Shown here: one piece after another, positions 1 to 12,762 of the stretch
Numbering within the stretch: the stretch's first letter is position 1
Layout of the letters: each line of letters starts with the position of its first letter
Origin: CAVQWH01 sp963717595
GTDB lineage: Bacteria > Patescibacteriota > Saccharimonadia > Saccharimonadales > Saccharimonadaceae
Assembly (NCBI GenBank): GCA_963717595.1
Contig: CAVQWH010000002.1
Location: 1-64,000 of the forward strand
DNA length: 64,000 nt
Reading direction: 5' to 3'
Made by a program: the position numbers and the translations under genes
Notes under the pieces: generated by a model
What the model saw: only the letters and a program-made list of their open reading frames with translations
The model's database searches: none
What the model was told of the DNA's origin: nothing

Positions 1-3830
<3,830 letters not shown>

Positions 3831-3911
3831 GCCACGTGGAAATGTAGTGCCTTCGTTCAATTCTGGTATTGCTGACTTATTGGCGGTAACGATTCTCATG
3901 ATGTTAGGCAG

Positions 3912-4886
3912 ATGATTCCCCTTATAGTGGAGGCTTCTAAAAAGCCTAAATTTAACCGCCAGGTTTGGGCGTTAAAACGCTCGGTAGCTAAGAGTTTACT
4001 AACTAAAATGCCGCCTAAAAATCTTATGGAGCATTTGGGGTATACGTCCGTGCAGTCTATGTTAAAAAACGAAAATACGGATGAAATCTATACGGCTCTT
4101 CGGTTTTCTGAAGGTGCTGAGTGGTTGAATAAATATGATGAACTATTTAAAACAATCACACCGAGTGATTTTGAAACTAGAGAAATCGACATAGTGGTAA
4201 TGGATCATGATAAATATGTGGACTTGGCCGAGAATTTTGTAAAGAAAAAACTACATAACGTAACACATACCAAAGAAATGGGCGTAATAGTTATAGTGCC
4301 AATGCACCAAGAGTGCATGAAAGGTATTACGCTGAAAACTCTGCCTCTAATTTTTCACTACCTGAATGAAGTACGCTTATATTCAGCCTTCTTTAAACTA
4401 CAGCAAGTGAATAAAGACTTTGGCAAAATAGTCGTAAATACTTTAATAGCTGATCCAGGCAATGCTAGCCAAATGGCTGGGCAAAAAGTGCACTGGCGAG
4501 TAATTCAACGTTATTTTGGCCGTCCTTCACTAGGCGATGAATCTCACCCGGAAGCTTTTCAGCCGCATGTTCATCCGGAAGATTTACATTGGCGTCATGC
4601 GGAAGATCTATTATATGAGCTGGATCCAGAAATGGAGTTCTGGAAAGATAGGGATTATGTAAGTCTGATGTATGACGACGAACCAGTCTCTCTTAATTTA
4701 ATTGATGTGGCGTTTAGTTTTTCTAACAGTGCTCCTTACGACGAGCGTTATTTTTACCATGCACGCGAGAGTTTGTGGAACGAATTATTTATGCGCTATA
4801 TGGGGCAAAAAAATCTCGAAGATCAAATCCTTAAACAACTGGATAACGATTTAATCGCTCCGGAAACTTTGAAGGTAAGTCAATGA
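3912..4886 (+). CDS. Hypothetical protein, 5' end truncated or frameshifted
   Basis: A soluble protein of at least 324 residues that I do not recognise. The ATG at 3912 is probably not the real start. The same frame continues upstream to 3876, and one missing base there would join it to a further coding-like stretch back to about 3832, reading PSFNSGIAD then LIGGNDSHDVRQM. The gene therefore seems to be cut by the junction with the low-complexity block. The sequence is rich in His, Asp and Trp in the last third and has no membrane segment. It overlaps the next gene by four bases (ATGA), so the two are probably co-translated. Confidence 0.7.
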   Translation: MIPLIVEASKKPKFNRQVWALKRSVAKSLLTKMPPKNLMEHLGYTSVQSMLKNENTDEIYTALRFSEGAEWLNKYDELFKTITPSDFETREIDIVVMDHDKYVDLAENFVKKKLHNVTHTKEMGVIVIVPMHQECMKGITLKTLPLIFHYLNEVRLYSAFFKLQQVNKDFGKIVVNTLIADPGNASQMAGQKVHWRVIQRYFGRPSLGDESHPEAFQPHVHPEDLHWRHAEDLLYELDPEMEFWKDRDYVSLMYDDEPVSLNLIDVAFSFSNSAPYDERYFYHARESLWNELFMRYMGQKNLEDQILKQLDNDLIAPETLKVSQ

Positions 4887-5485
4887 GTAAATATCAAATT
4901 TGCGTATCTGGTGCAGCCGCAGGCGAAACAGTAGAAACTTCTCATCGCTTAGCGTATGAGCTTGGGAAGGCTATTGCTGATAGTGGCCACACTCTTACTA
5001 CTGGAGCTACCATAGGGCTTCCTCAATTCGCGGCTCGTGGGGCGAAAGAAAACGGTGGGTTATCCATTGGGTTTTCTCCGGCTGCTTCCATACGCGAGCA
5101 TGTTAAGTCTTATCGCCTGCCTGTAGAAGAATTTGACTACATAAACTTTACTAACATGGATTACGTTGGGCGTGATGTTTACCTGGTAAGATCTTCTGAC
5201 GCGGTGATTACTGTGGGCGGCCGAGTAGGTAGTTTGCATGAATTTACCACCGCCTTGGAAAGCCACAAATTTTGTGCAGTTTTACTGGGTAGTGGTGGCC
5301 TGGCTGACTTTATACCTAAAATTATGGAAACTCTGCCAGCACCAAGCGATGTAAGTATTATTTACGATACAGATCCGACACGCTTGGTTAAGCAAGTAAT
5401 TGGAGAACTTGACTCAAAGTATGCTGACTTTAAGCACATGATTAAAAGCCTGGAAGAACGTCCTCGTAAAGCCGATAAGGGCTAA
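4883..5485 (+). CDS. LOG/SLOG-family Rossmann protein
   Basis: This 200-residue protein belongs to the lysine-decarboxylase-like LOG/SLOG group of Rossmann proteins. It opens with a beta strand and glycine-rich loop (QICVSGAAAGET), continues with GHTLTTGATIGLPQFAARGA, and has the family motif as VGGRVGSLHEF, where Gly-Gly and the later Glu form the nucleotide/phosphoribose site. Family members bind nucleotides or cleave the N-glycosidic bond of nucleoside monophosphates; the substrate here is unknown. It starts inside the stop of the preceding gene and ends 18 bases before uvrB. Confidence 0.75.
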   Translation: MSKYQICVSGAAAGETVETSHRLAYELGKAIADSGHTLTTGATIGLPQFAARGAKENGGLSIGFSPAASIREHVKSYRLPVEEFDYINFTNMDYVGRDVYLVRSSDAVITVGGRVGSLHEFTTALESHKFCAVLLGSGGLADFIPKIMETLPAPSDVSIIYDTDPTRLVKQVIGELDSKYADFKHMIKSLEERPRKADKG

Positions 5486-5503
5486 ATTTGCTAAACTAAA
5501 AAG

Positions 5504-7477
5504 GTGACTCAAAAGTTTAAACTCAAGACCAGTTATAAACCGACTGGTGATCAGCCAACGGCAATTGCTAAATTGATTGATGGCTTGAAAAATGGACAAA
5601 AAGAACAGACGCTGCTAGGCGTTACGGGCTCTGGCAAAACTTTTACTATGGCCAATGTAATTGAGGCCAACCAGAAGCCAACGCTTGTATTGGCTCATAA
5701 TAAAACTTTAGCCGCGCAGCTTTTCTCAGAATTTAAAGCTTTTTTCCCTGATAATGAAGTCCACTATTTTGTAAGTTATTTCGACTATTACCAACCAGAA
5801 GCCTACATTGCCAGTAGTGATACTTATATTGAAAAAGATTCTAAAATTAATGAAGAGATTGACCGTTTACGTCACAGCGCAACCAGCGCTCTGCTTTCGA
5901 GAAAAGACACCATAATAGTTGCAAGTGTAAGCTGTATTTATGGTATTGGCTCTCCAGCGGATTATAATGATATGTCTATAACTATTAAGCTGGGCGAAAA
6001 GCGTAATCAGGCGAAATTTATCCGCTGGCTGACGGATATCCAGTATCACCGTAACGACATTGACTTTCATCGCACGACTTTTAGGGTTCGGGGCGATGTT
6101 ATAGATGTTTTTCCAGCTGGTAGCGAAACAGCTTATCGTCTGGAGTTTTTTGGAGATGAAGTAGATAGGATTGCTGAGATTAATCCCCTGACTGGTGAGA
6201 TCTTGCACTCACCCAGCCAGATAACTATTTTCCCTAGCAGTCACTACGTAACCCCTAAAGATAAGCTTAGCAATGCTATTACTAATATTAAAAAAGAACT
6301 AAAAGATAGACTGGCCGAGTTTGAACGGGAAGGCAAGCTGCTGGAAGCTCAGCGTCTTCAGCAAAGAACTAAATATGATATTGAAATGTTGGAAGAAACT
6401 GGTTTTGTGAAAGGAATTGAAAACTACAGCCGCTATTTGACAAACCGTGAAGCTGGCGAGCAGCCCGCTACTTTAATAGATTATTTCCCAGACGATTTTT
6501 TGATGTTGATTGATGAATCCCACATGAGCATTCCGCAAGTTAGAGGAATGTACAATGGCGATCGGGCGCGTAAAGAAGTCTTGGTAGAACACGGCTTTCG
6601 TTTGCCGAGCGCGCTAGACAACCGGCCACTTACTTTTGCCGAGTTTGAAAAGCATATCAATAACGTAATTTATATTTCAGCTACGCCTGGAGAATATGAA
6701 CTAAGCCATAGTCCTGAGCCTGTGCAACAAGTTATTAGGCCAACGGGGCTTCTTGACCCTATTATTGATGTACGCAAAACCCATGGCCAAATAGATGACT
6801 TAATTGCTGAAATTCAAGAAAGGATTAGCAAAAGGCAGCGTGTTTTAGTCACTACTCTTACAAAAAATATGGCAGAAGATCTAAGCCAGCATTTAAGTGA
6901 TTTGGGTATAAAAACTTCTTATATACATAGCGACATAGACACTTTAGAGCGTGGCGACATTTTGAGAGACTTAAGGCTAGGAATGTATGATGTCTTGGTT
7001 GGAATTAACCTTTTGCGTGAAGGGCTAGATTTGCCTGAAGTTAGTTTAGTGGCAATTATGGATGCTGACAAAGAGGGTTTTTTGCGCTCAAGCCAGGCTC
7101 TAATCCAGACTATTGGGCGTGCTGCAAGGCACCAAGAAGGCACAGTTATTATGTATGCAGATACAGTTACAGACTCAATGAAGAGAGCAATTGATGAAAC
7201 AAATCGCCGTCGTAAAATTCAAGAAAAATATAATAAAGACCACGGTATTACGCCTAGTAGTATCGCTAAGGAAGTGGGTGAAGGGTTACGGGCAATTATT
7301 CCAGGCAAAGAAGAAGATAAAAAACCTAAGCTCAACCTTAAGAAGATTCCGAAAGATGAATACCAGCACCTTATAGAGGATCTTACTTCACAAATGGAGC
7401 TGGCTGCGGCTAATCTAGAGTTTGAAAAAGCAGCTGAGCTAAGGGATACGATTGAAGAGATAAAAACTAAGTTATAG
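5504..7477 (+). CDS. uvrB: UvrABC excinuclease subunit B
   Basis: UvrB, the damage-verifying helicase-like subunit of nucleotide excision repair, full length at 657 residues. It has Walker A GVTGSGKT at residues 39-46, the beta-hairpin region around YFVSYFDYYQPEAY that probes DNA, the LIDESHMSIPQVRGMYNGD motif, the IGRAAR helicase motif VI, and a C-terminal UVR coiled coil (ANLEFEKAAELRDTIEEI) that contacts UvrC. The start is a GTG. An extended -10 (TGCTAAACT, 5489-5497) lies six bases before it, so the transcript is predicted to be leaderless. uvrA and uvrC are not in the window. Confidence 0.97.
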   Translation: MTQKFKLKTSYKPTGDQPTAIAKLIDGLKNGQKEQTLLGVTGSGKTFTMANVIEANQKPTLVLAHNKTLAAQLFSEFKAFFPDNEVHYFVSYFDYYQPEAYIASSDTYIEKDSKINEEIDRLRHSATSALLSRKDTIIVASVSCIYGIGSPADYNDMSITIKLGEKRNQAKFIRWLTDIQYHRNDIDFHRTTFRVRGDVIDVFPAGSETAYRLEFFGDEVDRIAEINPLTGEILHSPSQITIFPSSHYVTPKDKLSNAITNIKKELKDRLAEFEREGKLLEAQRLQQRTKYDIEMLEETGFVKGIENYSRYLTNREAGEQPATLIDYFPDDFLMLIDESHMSIPQVRGMYNGDRARKEVLVEHGFRLPSALDNRPLTFAEFEKHINNVIYISATPGEYELSHSPEPVQQVIRPTGLLDPIIDVRKTHGQIDDLIAEIQERISKRQRVLVTTLTKNMAEDLSQHLSDLGIKTSYIHSDIDTLERGDILRDLRLGMYDVLVGINLLREGLDLPEVSLVAIMDADKEGFLRSSQALIQTIGRAARHQEGTVIMYADTVTDSMKRAIDETNRRRKIQEKYNKDHGITPSSIAKEVGEGLRAIIPGKEEDKKPKLNLKKIPKDEYQHLIEDLTSQMELAAANLEFEKAAELRDTIEEIKTKL

Positions 7478-7569
7478 TTTTGTAGCTTAGCAAATTGTTG
7501 AAATTTTGACTGTCTTAAAACCATAGATACCTCTTTCGTAAAGCTGCTAACTTGTACTACAATGAGTGC

Positions 7570-7860
7570 ATGACAAAACTCTCTTCACAAGACGTCACCC
7601 ACCTAGCTGCCCTTAGCAGTCTTAGCGTAGATGGGCAGGATATAGATAAGTTGCAGGCAGATTTAGACAATATAGTTGGCTATATTAGTGAGCTTCAAGA
7701 ATTAGATACTAGCGGCGTAGAGCCAACTTATCAGGTAACTGGTCTGGAAGATGTTTGGCGCGAAGACGAGTTAGTAGATTGTGGTGTTACACGCGAAGCG
7801 CTTTTAGCCTGCGCTCCTGAAAAACAAGACAACCAAATAAAAGTACCTAAGGTTCTTTAA
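7570..7860 (+). CDS. gatC: Asp/Glu-tRNA amidotransferase subunit C
   Basis: GatC, a 96-residue subunit that wraps around and stabilises GatA in the GatCAB complex, which converts Glu-tRNA(Gln) and Asp-tRNA(Asn) to the amidated forms. Typical GatC features are the N-terminal VTHLAALSSL helix, the LDNIVGYISELQELDTSGVEPT stretch (split here by about 20 residues of continuous similarity) and the C-terminal VPKVL that inserts into GatA. ATG 7570 is preferred over the in-frame TTG at 7552 because TACAAT (7558-7563) ends six bases before it. gatA follows after six bases. Confidence 0.95.
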   Translation: MTKLSSQDVTHLAALSSLSVDGQDIDKLQADLDNIVGYISELQELDTSGVEPTYQVTGLEDVWREDELVDCGVTREALLACAPEKQDNQIKVPKVL

Positions 7861-7866
7861 AATCTT

Positions 7867-9279
7867 ATGGGCGAAATTCAAAAGATTGTTGACTCTGTGA
7901 AGCTTGGCAAAAGTTCGGCTCTGGAGCAAGTAGAAACAGCTCTAAAGCGCGCCAAGCAACACGAGAGCTATAATGCTTTGATAAACCTTACTGAGAACCG
8001 GGCAATTGAACGAGCTAAGTCTATTGATAAAGATATATCGTCAGGCAATCAGCCGGGCCGTTTATGCGGCGTGCCGTTCGTGGCTAAAGATAACTTCTTA
8101 GCTTTTGGTGCTCCGACTACAGCTGGTAGTAAAATTTTAGAAAACTTCGAAGTACCATATCAGGCAACAGCTATAGAAAAACTCGAAGCTGAAGGAGCGA
8201 TTTGTATAGGCAAAGCTAACTTAGATGCATTTGGGCATGGGGGCAGTACTGAAAATTCAGCTTTTGGCCCTACCAAAAACGCTTATGACAAAACACGTGT
8301 TGCAGGCGGGAGTTCTGGCGGATCTGCTGTGGCGGTTGCGTTAGGCATAGTACCGTTTGCCCTAGGGACTGACACTGGTGGATCTATTCGCCAACCCTCA
8401 AGCTTTAATGGTGTGGTTGGCATGAAACCTAGTTACGGAACCGTAAGCCGCTATGGAGTAGTAGCTATGGCAAGTAGCACTGACACTATCGGTGCTATCA
8501 CTAAAACAGCTTCTGATAATGAACTAATCCTTAGTGTAATAGCTGGGAAAGACGAAAAAGATAGTGCTACTTTGAGTGATTTTTTTAAACCAAGCAAGCA
8601 TCCAGTGTCTAAACATAAAATAGGAATAATAAAAGAATTTATAGGAGAAGGCACCTCAGTAGATTCGTCTGTTCGTGAAACTATTAATTCGTATCTGGAT
8701 AAGCTACGTAACAAAGGGCATGAAGTAGAAGAAGTTAGCTTGCCTTTAATAAAATATAGTTTGCCAGCTTATTACATTATTATTCCCGCAGAAATCAGCT
8801 CCAACTTAGCTCGTTATGACGGCATTAAATATGGGCTCAGATCATCTGACGCAAAGACTCTGAAAGAAATTTATGGCAAAAGTCGAGACCAAGGCTTTAT
8901 GCCGGAGAATAAACGACGTATTTTGATTGGCAGCTATGTCCTTTCCAGCGGATTTTTTGATGACTATTACTTACAGGCTCAGAAAGCCAGAACCCTGCTT
9001 ATTAAACAGTTTGCGGAAGTATTCAAAAAATATGACGTCTTAGTAGGCCCCACTGCTCCTACGCCGGCTTTTAAGCTAAGGGCCAAAACTGGTGATCCGC
9101 TTCAGATGTATTTAGCTGATATTATGACAGTCGCAGCTAGCTTAGCTGGTTTGCCGGCTTTAAGTGTTCCTGCTGGCTCTACTAAAGAAGGTTTACCAGT
9201 CGGAACTCAAATTATAGGTGCTTACAAAAAAGATGCTGATATTTTAGCCTTAGCTCGCAGTATAGAGGGGGCTGAATAA
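7867..9279 (+). CDS. gatA: Asp/Glu-tRNA amidotransferase subunit A
   Basis: GatA, 470 residues, the glutaminase of GatCAB, an amidase-signature enzyme. The catalytic Lys lies in VPFVAKDNFLAFG and the Ser-cisSer pair in AGGSSGGSAVAVALG, followed by GTDTGGSIRQPSSFNGVVG. The C-terminus has LPVGTQIIGAYKKD as in other GatA proteins. The gene ends one base into the ATG of the next gene (TAATGG), so translation is probably coupled through the operon gatC-gatA-small protein-gatB. Confidence 0.97.
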   Translation: MGEIQKIVDSVKLGKSSALEQVETALKRAKQHESYNALINLTENRAIERAKSIDKDISSGNQPGRLCGVPFVAKDNFLAFGAPTTAGSKILENFEVPYQATAIEKLEAEGAICIGKANLDAFGHGGSTENSAFGPTKNAYDKTRVAGGSSGGSAVAVALGIVPFALGTDTGGSIRQPSSFNGVVGMKPSYGTVSRYGVVAMASSTDTIGAITKTASDNELILSVIAGKDEKDSATLSDFFKPSKHPVSKHKIGIIKEFIGEGTSVDSSVRETINSYLDKLRNKGHEVEEVSLPLIKYSLPAYYIIIPAEISSNLARYDGIKYGLRSSDAKTLKEIYGKSRDQGFMPENKRRILIGSYVLSSGFFDDYYLQAQKARTLLIKQFAEVFKKYDVLVGPTAPTPAFKLRAKTGDPLQMYLADIMTVAASLAGLPALSVPAGSTKEGLPVGTQIIGAYKKDADILALARSIEGAE

Positions 9280-9692
9280 TGGATAGTGCAATACTTATTA
9301 TGCTTGGCGCAGTTGCATTCGTTGCAATTCTATTACTAGTAATTATTGCTACTACCCGTAAAGCTCCTGCAGGAATTAATGTTGAAGATTTTAGAGCTAA
9401 GTGGTTAAAGATTGAGAATGAGCTAGGTGAAGATGAGCCTTCCTGTCATTTAGCGGTTATCAATGCAGATAAGTTACTTGACCAGGCACTAAAAGCTAAG
9501 GGTACTAAAGGCGATACTATGGGCGAAAGGCTAAAGAATGTTACTAGTCAGCTACGTCATCGTAATGCCGTGTGGGAAGCTCATAAACTTCGCAACAGAA
9601 TAGTCCATGAAGAAGTTCGACTGACGAGAACTGAAGCTAGGCGGGCTTTAGCAGCATTTAAAACTGCCCTAAGAGACGTGGGAGCAATCTAA
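9279..9692 (+). CDS. Small membrane-anchored protein with HEPN-like RNxxVH motif
   Basis: A 137-residue protein that starts with one transmembrane segment (about residues 4-26) followed by a helical cytoplasmic domain. The sequence LRNRIVHE near residue 107 has the R-x4-H form of HEPN domains, with an Asn beside the Arg as in several HEPN families. The predicted fold (helices before and after this motif) fits, but I cannot confirm it. The gene sits exactly between gatA and gatB and overlaps both by one base, so it is made with the amidotransferase. A role in binding or handling RNA at the membrane is inference only. Confidence 0.7.
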   Translation: MDSAILIMLGAVAFVAILLLVIIATTRKAPAGINVEDFRAKWLKIENELGEDEPSCHLAVINADKLLDQALKAKGTKGDTMGERLKNVTSQLRHRNAVWEAHKLRNRIVHEEVRLTRTEARRALAAFKTALRDVGAI

Positions 9693-11149
9693 TGCTAGAT
9701 GAAAAAACTATAGCCAAATATCTCCCTACCATTGGCATAGAATGCCATGTTCAACTGGCTACAAAAACAAAATTATTCAGTGATGCCACAAATGACGCAG
9801 ACGATAAGGAGCCAAATTTAGCTACTACTTTGATAGACTTTGGTTTGCCTGGAACTTTGCCGGTTCTTAACCATGAAGCTGTTAATTTAACGGTTAGGGC
9901 AGGCTTGGCTATGAACTGCGAAATCGCTCAGGTAAGCCGCTTTGACCGCAAGCATTATTTTTATCCCGATCTTCCAAAAGGCTATCAAATTAGCCAATTC
10001 CACCAGCCTATAATTGGTGCCGGTGTAATATCCATAGATCTACCCGATGGTAAAACTAAAAAAGTACGCATACATCACGCTCATCTTGAGGAAGATGCTG
10101 GCAAACTAACACATACTGCAGGCGCTGAGTATAGTTTAGTGGATTTTAATAGAGCGGGCACGCCTTTAATTGAAATCGTTTCAGAGCCAGATTTAAATAG
10201 TTCAACGGAAGCCAAAGCCTATGCTCAAGAACTTTATCTACTAATGGTTTATGCAGGTGTGACTCATGGCAATCTTTACAGAGGCAATATGCGTTTTGAT
10301 GTTAATGTGTCTGTAGCAAAGCCTGGGGAAAAACTTGGCAAGCGTGCGGAAGTTAAGAACTTAAACTCATTTCGTAGCGTGGAGAGGGCGGTTGAGTATG
10401 AAATTAAAAGGCAAATTGAGCTAATAGAAAAAGGTAAAAAAGTCGATCAAGAAACTCGTGGCTGGGACGATGCTAAGCAAAAAACTACTAGCCAACGCTC
10501 CAAGGAAGAAGCCCAAGATTATCGCTATATGCCAGAGCCTGATGTGCCGCCAATCATAGTCTCTAGCGGCGAAGTTCAAAAAGCTAAAAGTAACTTGCCG
10601 ATGTTACCGCCAGAATATCGCAACAAGTGGCAGGAGCTCAATTTAGACTCTTCAGTAATCACGGCTCTTTTAGCTGACCCATCACAAGCAAAACTAGTCA
10701 GTCAAACCCAAGATGCAGCCGGAGATTCTATAGCACGGCGTATAGCACATTGGTTGGCTACTGTGGCCGCTGAAGAAGAGGTGATTTCAGAGGGATCCAA
10801 AGCTAAGCTAAAACCAGAACCGTTTATTGAGCTGGCTAAAATGGTTGAGTCGTCTGAGCTAAACTCCACAGCGGCCAAAGAAGTTTTCCTAGAGCTTCTA
10901 GGCGGCGCTACTTCTCCTCGTGATATCGCCAAGGAGAAAAACTTGCTTCAAGTTAGCGACGAGTCAGCTATATTAGATGTGGTTAAGGAAGTGTTGGAAA
11001 GTCCTGAATCACAAAAAGCCGTCGCAGATATAAAAGCCGGCCAGGAGAAGGCTATTGGTTTCTTAGTCGGCCAAGTTATGAAGAAATCTAAAGGTAAGGC
11101 TAATCCCGCCTTAGCCCAAAAACTTATTAAGCAACAAATTTCTTCTTAA
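9692..11149 (+). CDS. gatB: Asp/Glu-tRNA amidotransferase subunit B
   Basis: GatB, 485 residues, the kinase/amidotransferase subunit that activates the misacylated tRNA and uses ammonia channelled from GatA. Signature regions are IGIECHVQLATKTKLFS near the N-terminus, the FDRKHYFYPDLPKGYQISQF segment, and LEEDAGKLTH. The C-terminal YqeY-like tRNA-binding tail ends in FLVGQVMKKSKGKANPALA. The gene is in frame and complete. Its start overlaps the stop of the upstream small gene. Two convergent hypothetical genes end immediately downstream. Confidence 0.97.
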   Translation: MLDEKTIAKYLPTIGIECHVQLATKTKLFSDATNDADDKEPNLATTLIDFGLPGTLPVLNHEAVNLTVRAGLAMNCEIAQVSRFDRKHYFYPDLPKGYQISQFHQPIIGAGVISIDLPDGKTKKVRIHHAHLEEDAGKLTHTAGAEYSLVDFNRAGTPLIEIVSEPDLNSSTEAKAYAQELYLLMVYAGVTHGNLYRGNMRFDVNVSVAKPGEKLGKRAEVKNLNSFRSVERAVEYEIKRQIELIEKGKKVDQETRGWDDAKQKTTSQRSKEEAQDYRYMPEPDVPPIIVSSGEVQKAKSNLPMLPPEYRNKWQELNLDSSVITALLADPSQAKLVSQTQDAAGDSIARRIAHWLATVAAEEEVISEGSKAKLKPEPFIELAKMVESSELNSTAAKEVFLELLGGATSPRDIAKEKNLLQVSDESAILDVVKEVLESPESQKAVADIKAGQEKAIGFLVGQVMKKSKGKANPALAQKLIKQQISS

Positions 11150-11152
11150 CTC

Positions 11153-11398
11153 TTAAGATTTTTCCAATAAAAAATCTAAAGTATCTCTTATTGTGTCTAA
11201 ACTTTCTTCGTCATCAGGATTATCAATGTCTAATTCTTTCCAAGTTGTTGTGCCATCTTCATCTGTTTCTGCCCATTTTATAGAATCTGGTGTAAAAGCA
11301 GCTATGGGGTAAGCTTCAGAAGTCCCTGTCTCTTCATGTGTTACTCTAATATTTATAACGACTTCTTTGCCGCCCCAACGTTTCTCTCTAGAATTCAT
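11153..11398 (-). CDS. Hypothetical acidic protein
   Basis: An 81-residue acidic protein of unknown function, probably a small beta-rich domain (VVINIRVTHEETGTSEAYPIA) followed by an acidic linker and a helix. It has no membrane segment. It overlaps the upstream 100-residue gene by 11 bases on the same strand, indicating a two-gene operon read toward gatB; its stop is four bases from that of gatB. Confidence 0.6.
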   Translation of the reverse strand: MNSREKRWGGKEVVINIRVTHEETGTSEAYPIAAFTPDSIKWAETDEDGTTTWKELDIDNPDDEESLDTIRDTLDFLLEKS

Positions 11399-11690
11399 GC
11401 CTGCCTACTCCCTCTAGCTCACTAGATGTAGCTGTTTGTGAAGAGAAAAAACCAACGTCATATTTTTCGCCATCAATAGTAACTTTCTTATATTTCTTTA
11501 GGTAGGACTGTACGGTTTCACGGTATCCTTCTTCGGTAGGTTGACCTGTTGAACTACCAGCTCCCATTATAGTCGCAAAAGCACGTTCATACAGTTGTTT
11601 TAGTTCTTTAGCTTTAATTTCGGCGCGAGCTTTAGGAACTTTATCTGCAACTATTTTTAATTCTTCTGGGGTTGGATTCCGGGGTCTCAT
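11388..11690 (-). CDS. Hypothetical protein
   Basis: A 100-residue, mostly helical and charged protein that I do not recognise. The N-terminal half (EELKIVADKVPKARAEIKAK) looks amphipathic. It is the first gene of a two-gene minus-strand operon; the AT-rich gap up to 11838 probably holds divergent promoters for it and for the YtxH group. Confidence 0.55.
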   Translation of the reverse strand: MRPRNPTPEELKIVADKVPKARAEIKAKELKQLYERAFATIMGAGSSTGQPTEEGYRETVQSYLKKYKKVTIDGEKYDVGFFSSQTATSSELEGVGRHEF

Positions 11691-11837
11691 ACTCGTCCTC
11701 TTAATTTATAAAATAATTCTAGCTTTTTGCCATATATTTTGCAAATTATATATAAATTTTAGGTTAGAAATCTCACAGACCAGTTAAGGGATTATGTTAT
11801 AATTTGTTTAGAGTAAAACTAAACGATTGGAATTTTT

Positions 11838-12089
11838 ATGAATGAAGCTGCCAGTATATTAGTTATCATCTTGAGTGTGTTTTTGGCTATATTTTTAGTA
11901 CTAGCAATTACTTTAATCATTTATTTAATTCGCATTTCTAGGCGCATAAACTCCATTGCCAGCTCTGTCCAAGATACAACCGAAAAGGTAGAAGAGGTTG
12001 TAGCCGGTGTCAGCAAAGTGACATCACCCATGCTTATTGCTAAGCTAATTATGAGACAATTTAAATCTAGCAAGAAGCGAAAGGAGTAA
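11838..12089 (+). CDS. Small DUF948-like membrane protein
   Basis: An 83-residue protein with one long N-terminal transmembrane helix (about residues 5-31, ILVIILSVFLAIFLVLAITL) followed by an amphipathic helix and a basic tail (KSSKKRKE). This is the layout of small DUF948/YtxH-type envelope stress proteins. A -10-like TATAAT lies near 11797. The gene is followed after two bases by a YtxH-domain gene, and the three small membrane proteins here form one operon. Confidence 0.7.
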   Translation: MNEAASILVIILSVFLAIFLVLAITLIIYLIRISRRINSIASSVQDTTEKVEEVVAGVSKVTSPMLIAKLIMRQFKSSKKRKE

Positions 12090-12091
12090 CT

Positions 12092-12412
12092 ATGTCAAAG
12101 GGAAAAGGTAAATTTACGCTCGGTGCGATTGTAGGAATTGCTGCTGGGGTAGTAGCTGGTATACTTACTGCGCCTAAAAGTGGCAAGGAAACACGCAGCG
12201 ACATTAAGCAAAAAGCCAATAAACTTAAAAAAGACGCAGATCAAAAAGCCGACAAAGCCAAGAGAGAGGCGGCTCAGAGAGCTGACCAAGCTAAGGAAGC
12301 TGTTACTGGAGCAGCTGACGATGCATTAGATAAAGCGGAAGATCTGAAAGCTCGCACCAAAGAAGCCATCAAAGGTGCCAAGGCGGGATTTAATAAAAAA
12401 AAGCAGCGCTAA
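12092..12412 (+). CDS. YtxH-domain protein
   Basis: A 106-residue YtxH-family protein. It has a glycine-rich N-terminal hydrophobic segment (GAIVGIAAGVVAGILTAPKSG), where the APKSGKETR motif is diagnostic, followed by a long Lys/Ala/Glu-rich amphipathic helix to the C-terminus. Members are small envelope proteins linked to stress in Gram-positive bacteria; biochemical function is unknown. It lies between the DUF948-like and DUF5665 genes with very short gaps. Confidence 0.85.
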   Translation: MSKGKGKFTLGAIVGIAAGVVAGILTAPKSGKETRSDIKQKANKLKKDADQKADKAKREAAQRADQAKEAVTGAADDALDKAEDLKARTKEAIKGAKAGFNKKKQR

Positions 12413-12418
12413 TTTATT

Positions 12419-12718
12419 ATGCCTGAAAAGCGTAAAGGATGGTTTAAGACTCATTTACAAAACTTTACTGATGATCAGGTAAAGGGGGCTCAACGCAGCT
12501 TGCTGGAGCAGTTGTTTGAAGACCATTACAAAAATCGCTGGAATATTTATAAAGTTAACTTTTTCCGGGGTATCGCTTTTGGTTTTGGAAGTGTGCTCGG
12601 GGCAACCGTCGTAGTTGCCTTAGTGCTTTGGGTACTGTCTTGGTTTGGAGGCGTACCTGTGGTAGGCAACTTATTCCACGAAACTAGCCAAACTATCCAA
12701 AAACACAGAGCTCGTTAA
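12419..12718 (+). CDS. DUF5665-family membrane protein
   Basis: A 99-residue protein resembling the DUF5665 family: a soluble N-terminal part, then FFRGIAFGFGSVLGATVV leading into a membrane segment, and a second weaker hydrophobic stretch. It is the last gene of the small-membrane-protein operon. Function is unknown; position next to YtxH suggests a cell-envelope role. Confidence 0.75.
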   Translation: MPEKRKGWFKTHLQNFTDDQVKGAQRSLLEQLFEDHYKNRWNIYKVNFFRGIAFGFGSVLGATVVVALVLWVLSWFGGVPVVGNLFHETSQTIQKHRAR

Positions 12719-12762
12719 ATGATTCATTCGTAAAGTAAGTAAACAAAAAGGAGTAGGGAGAG

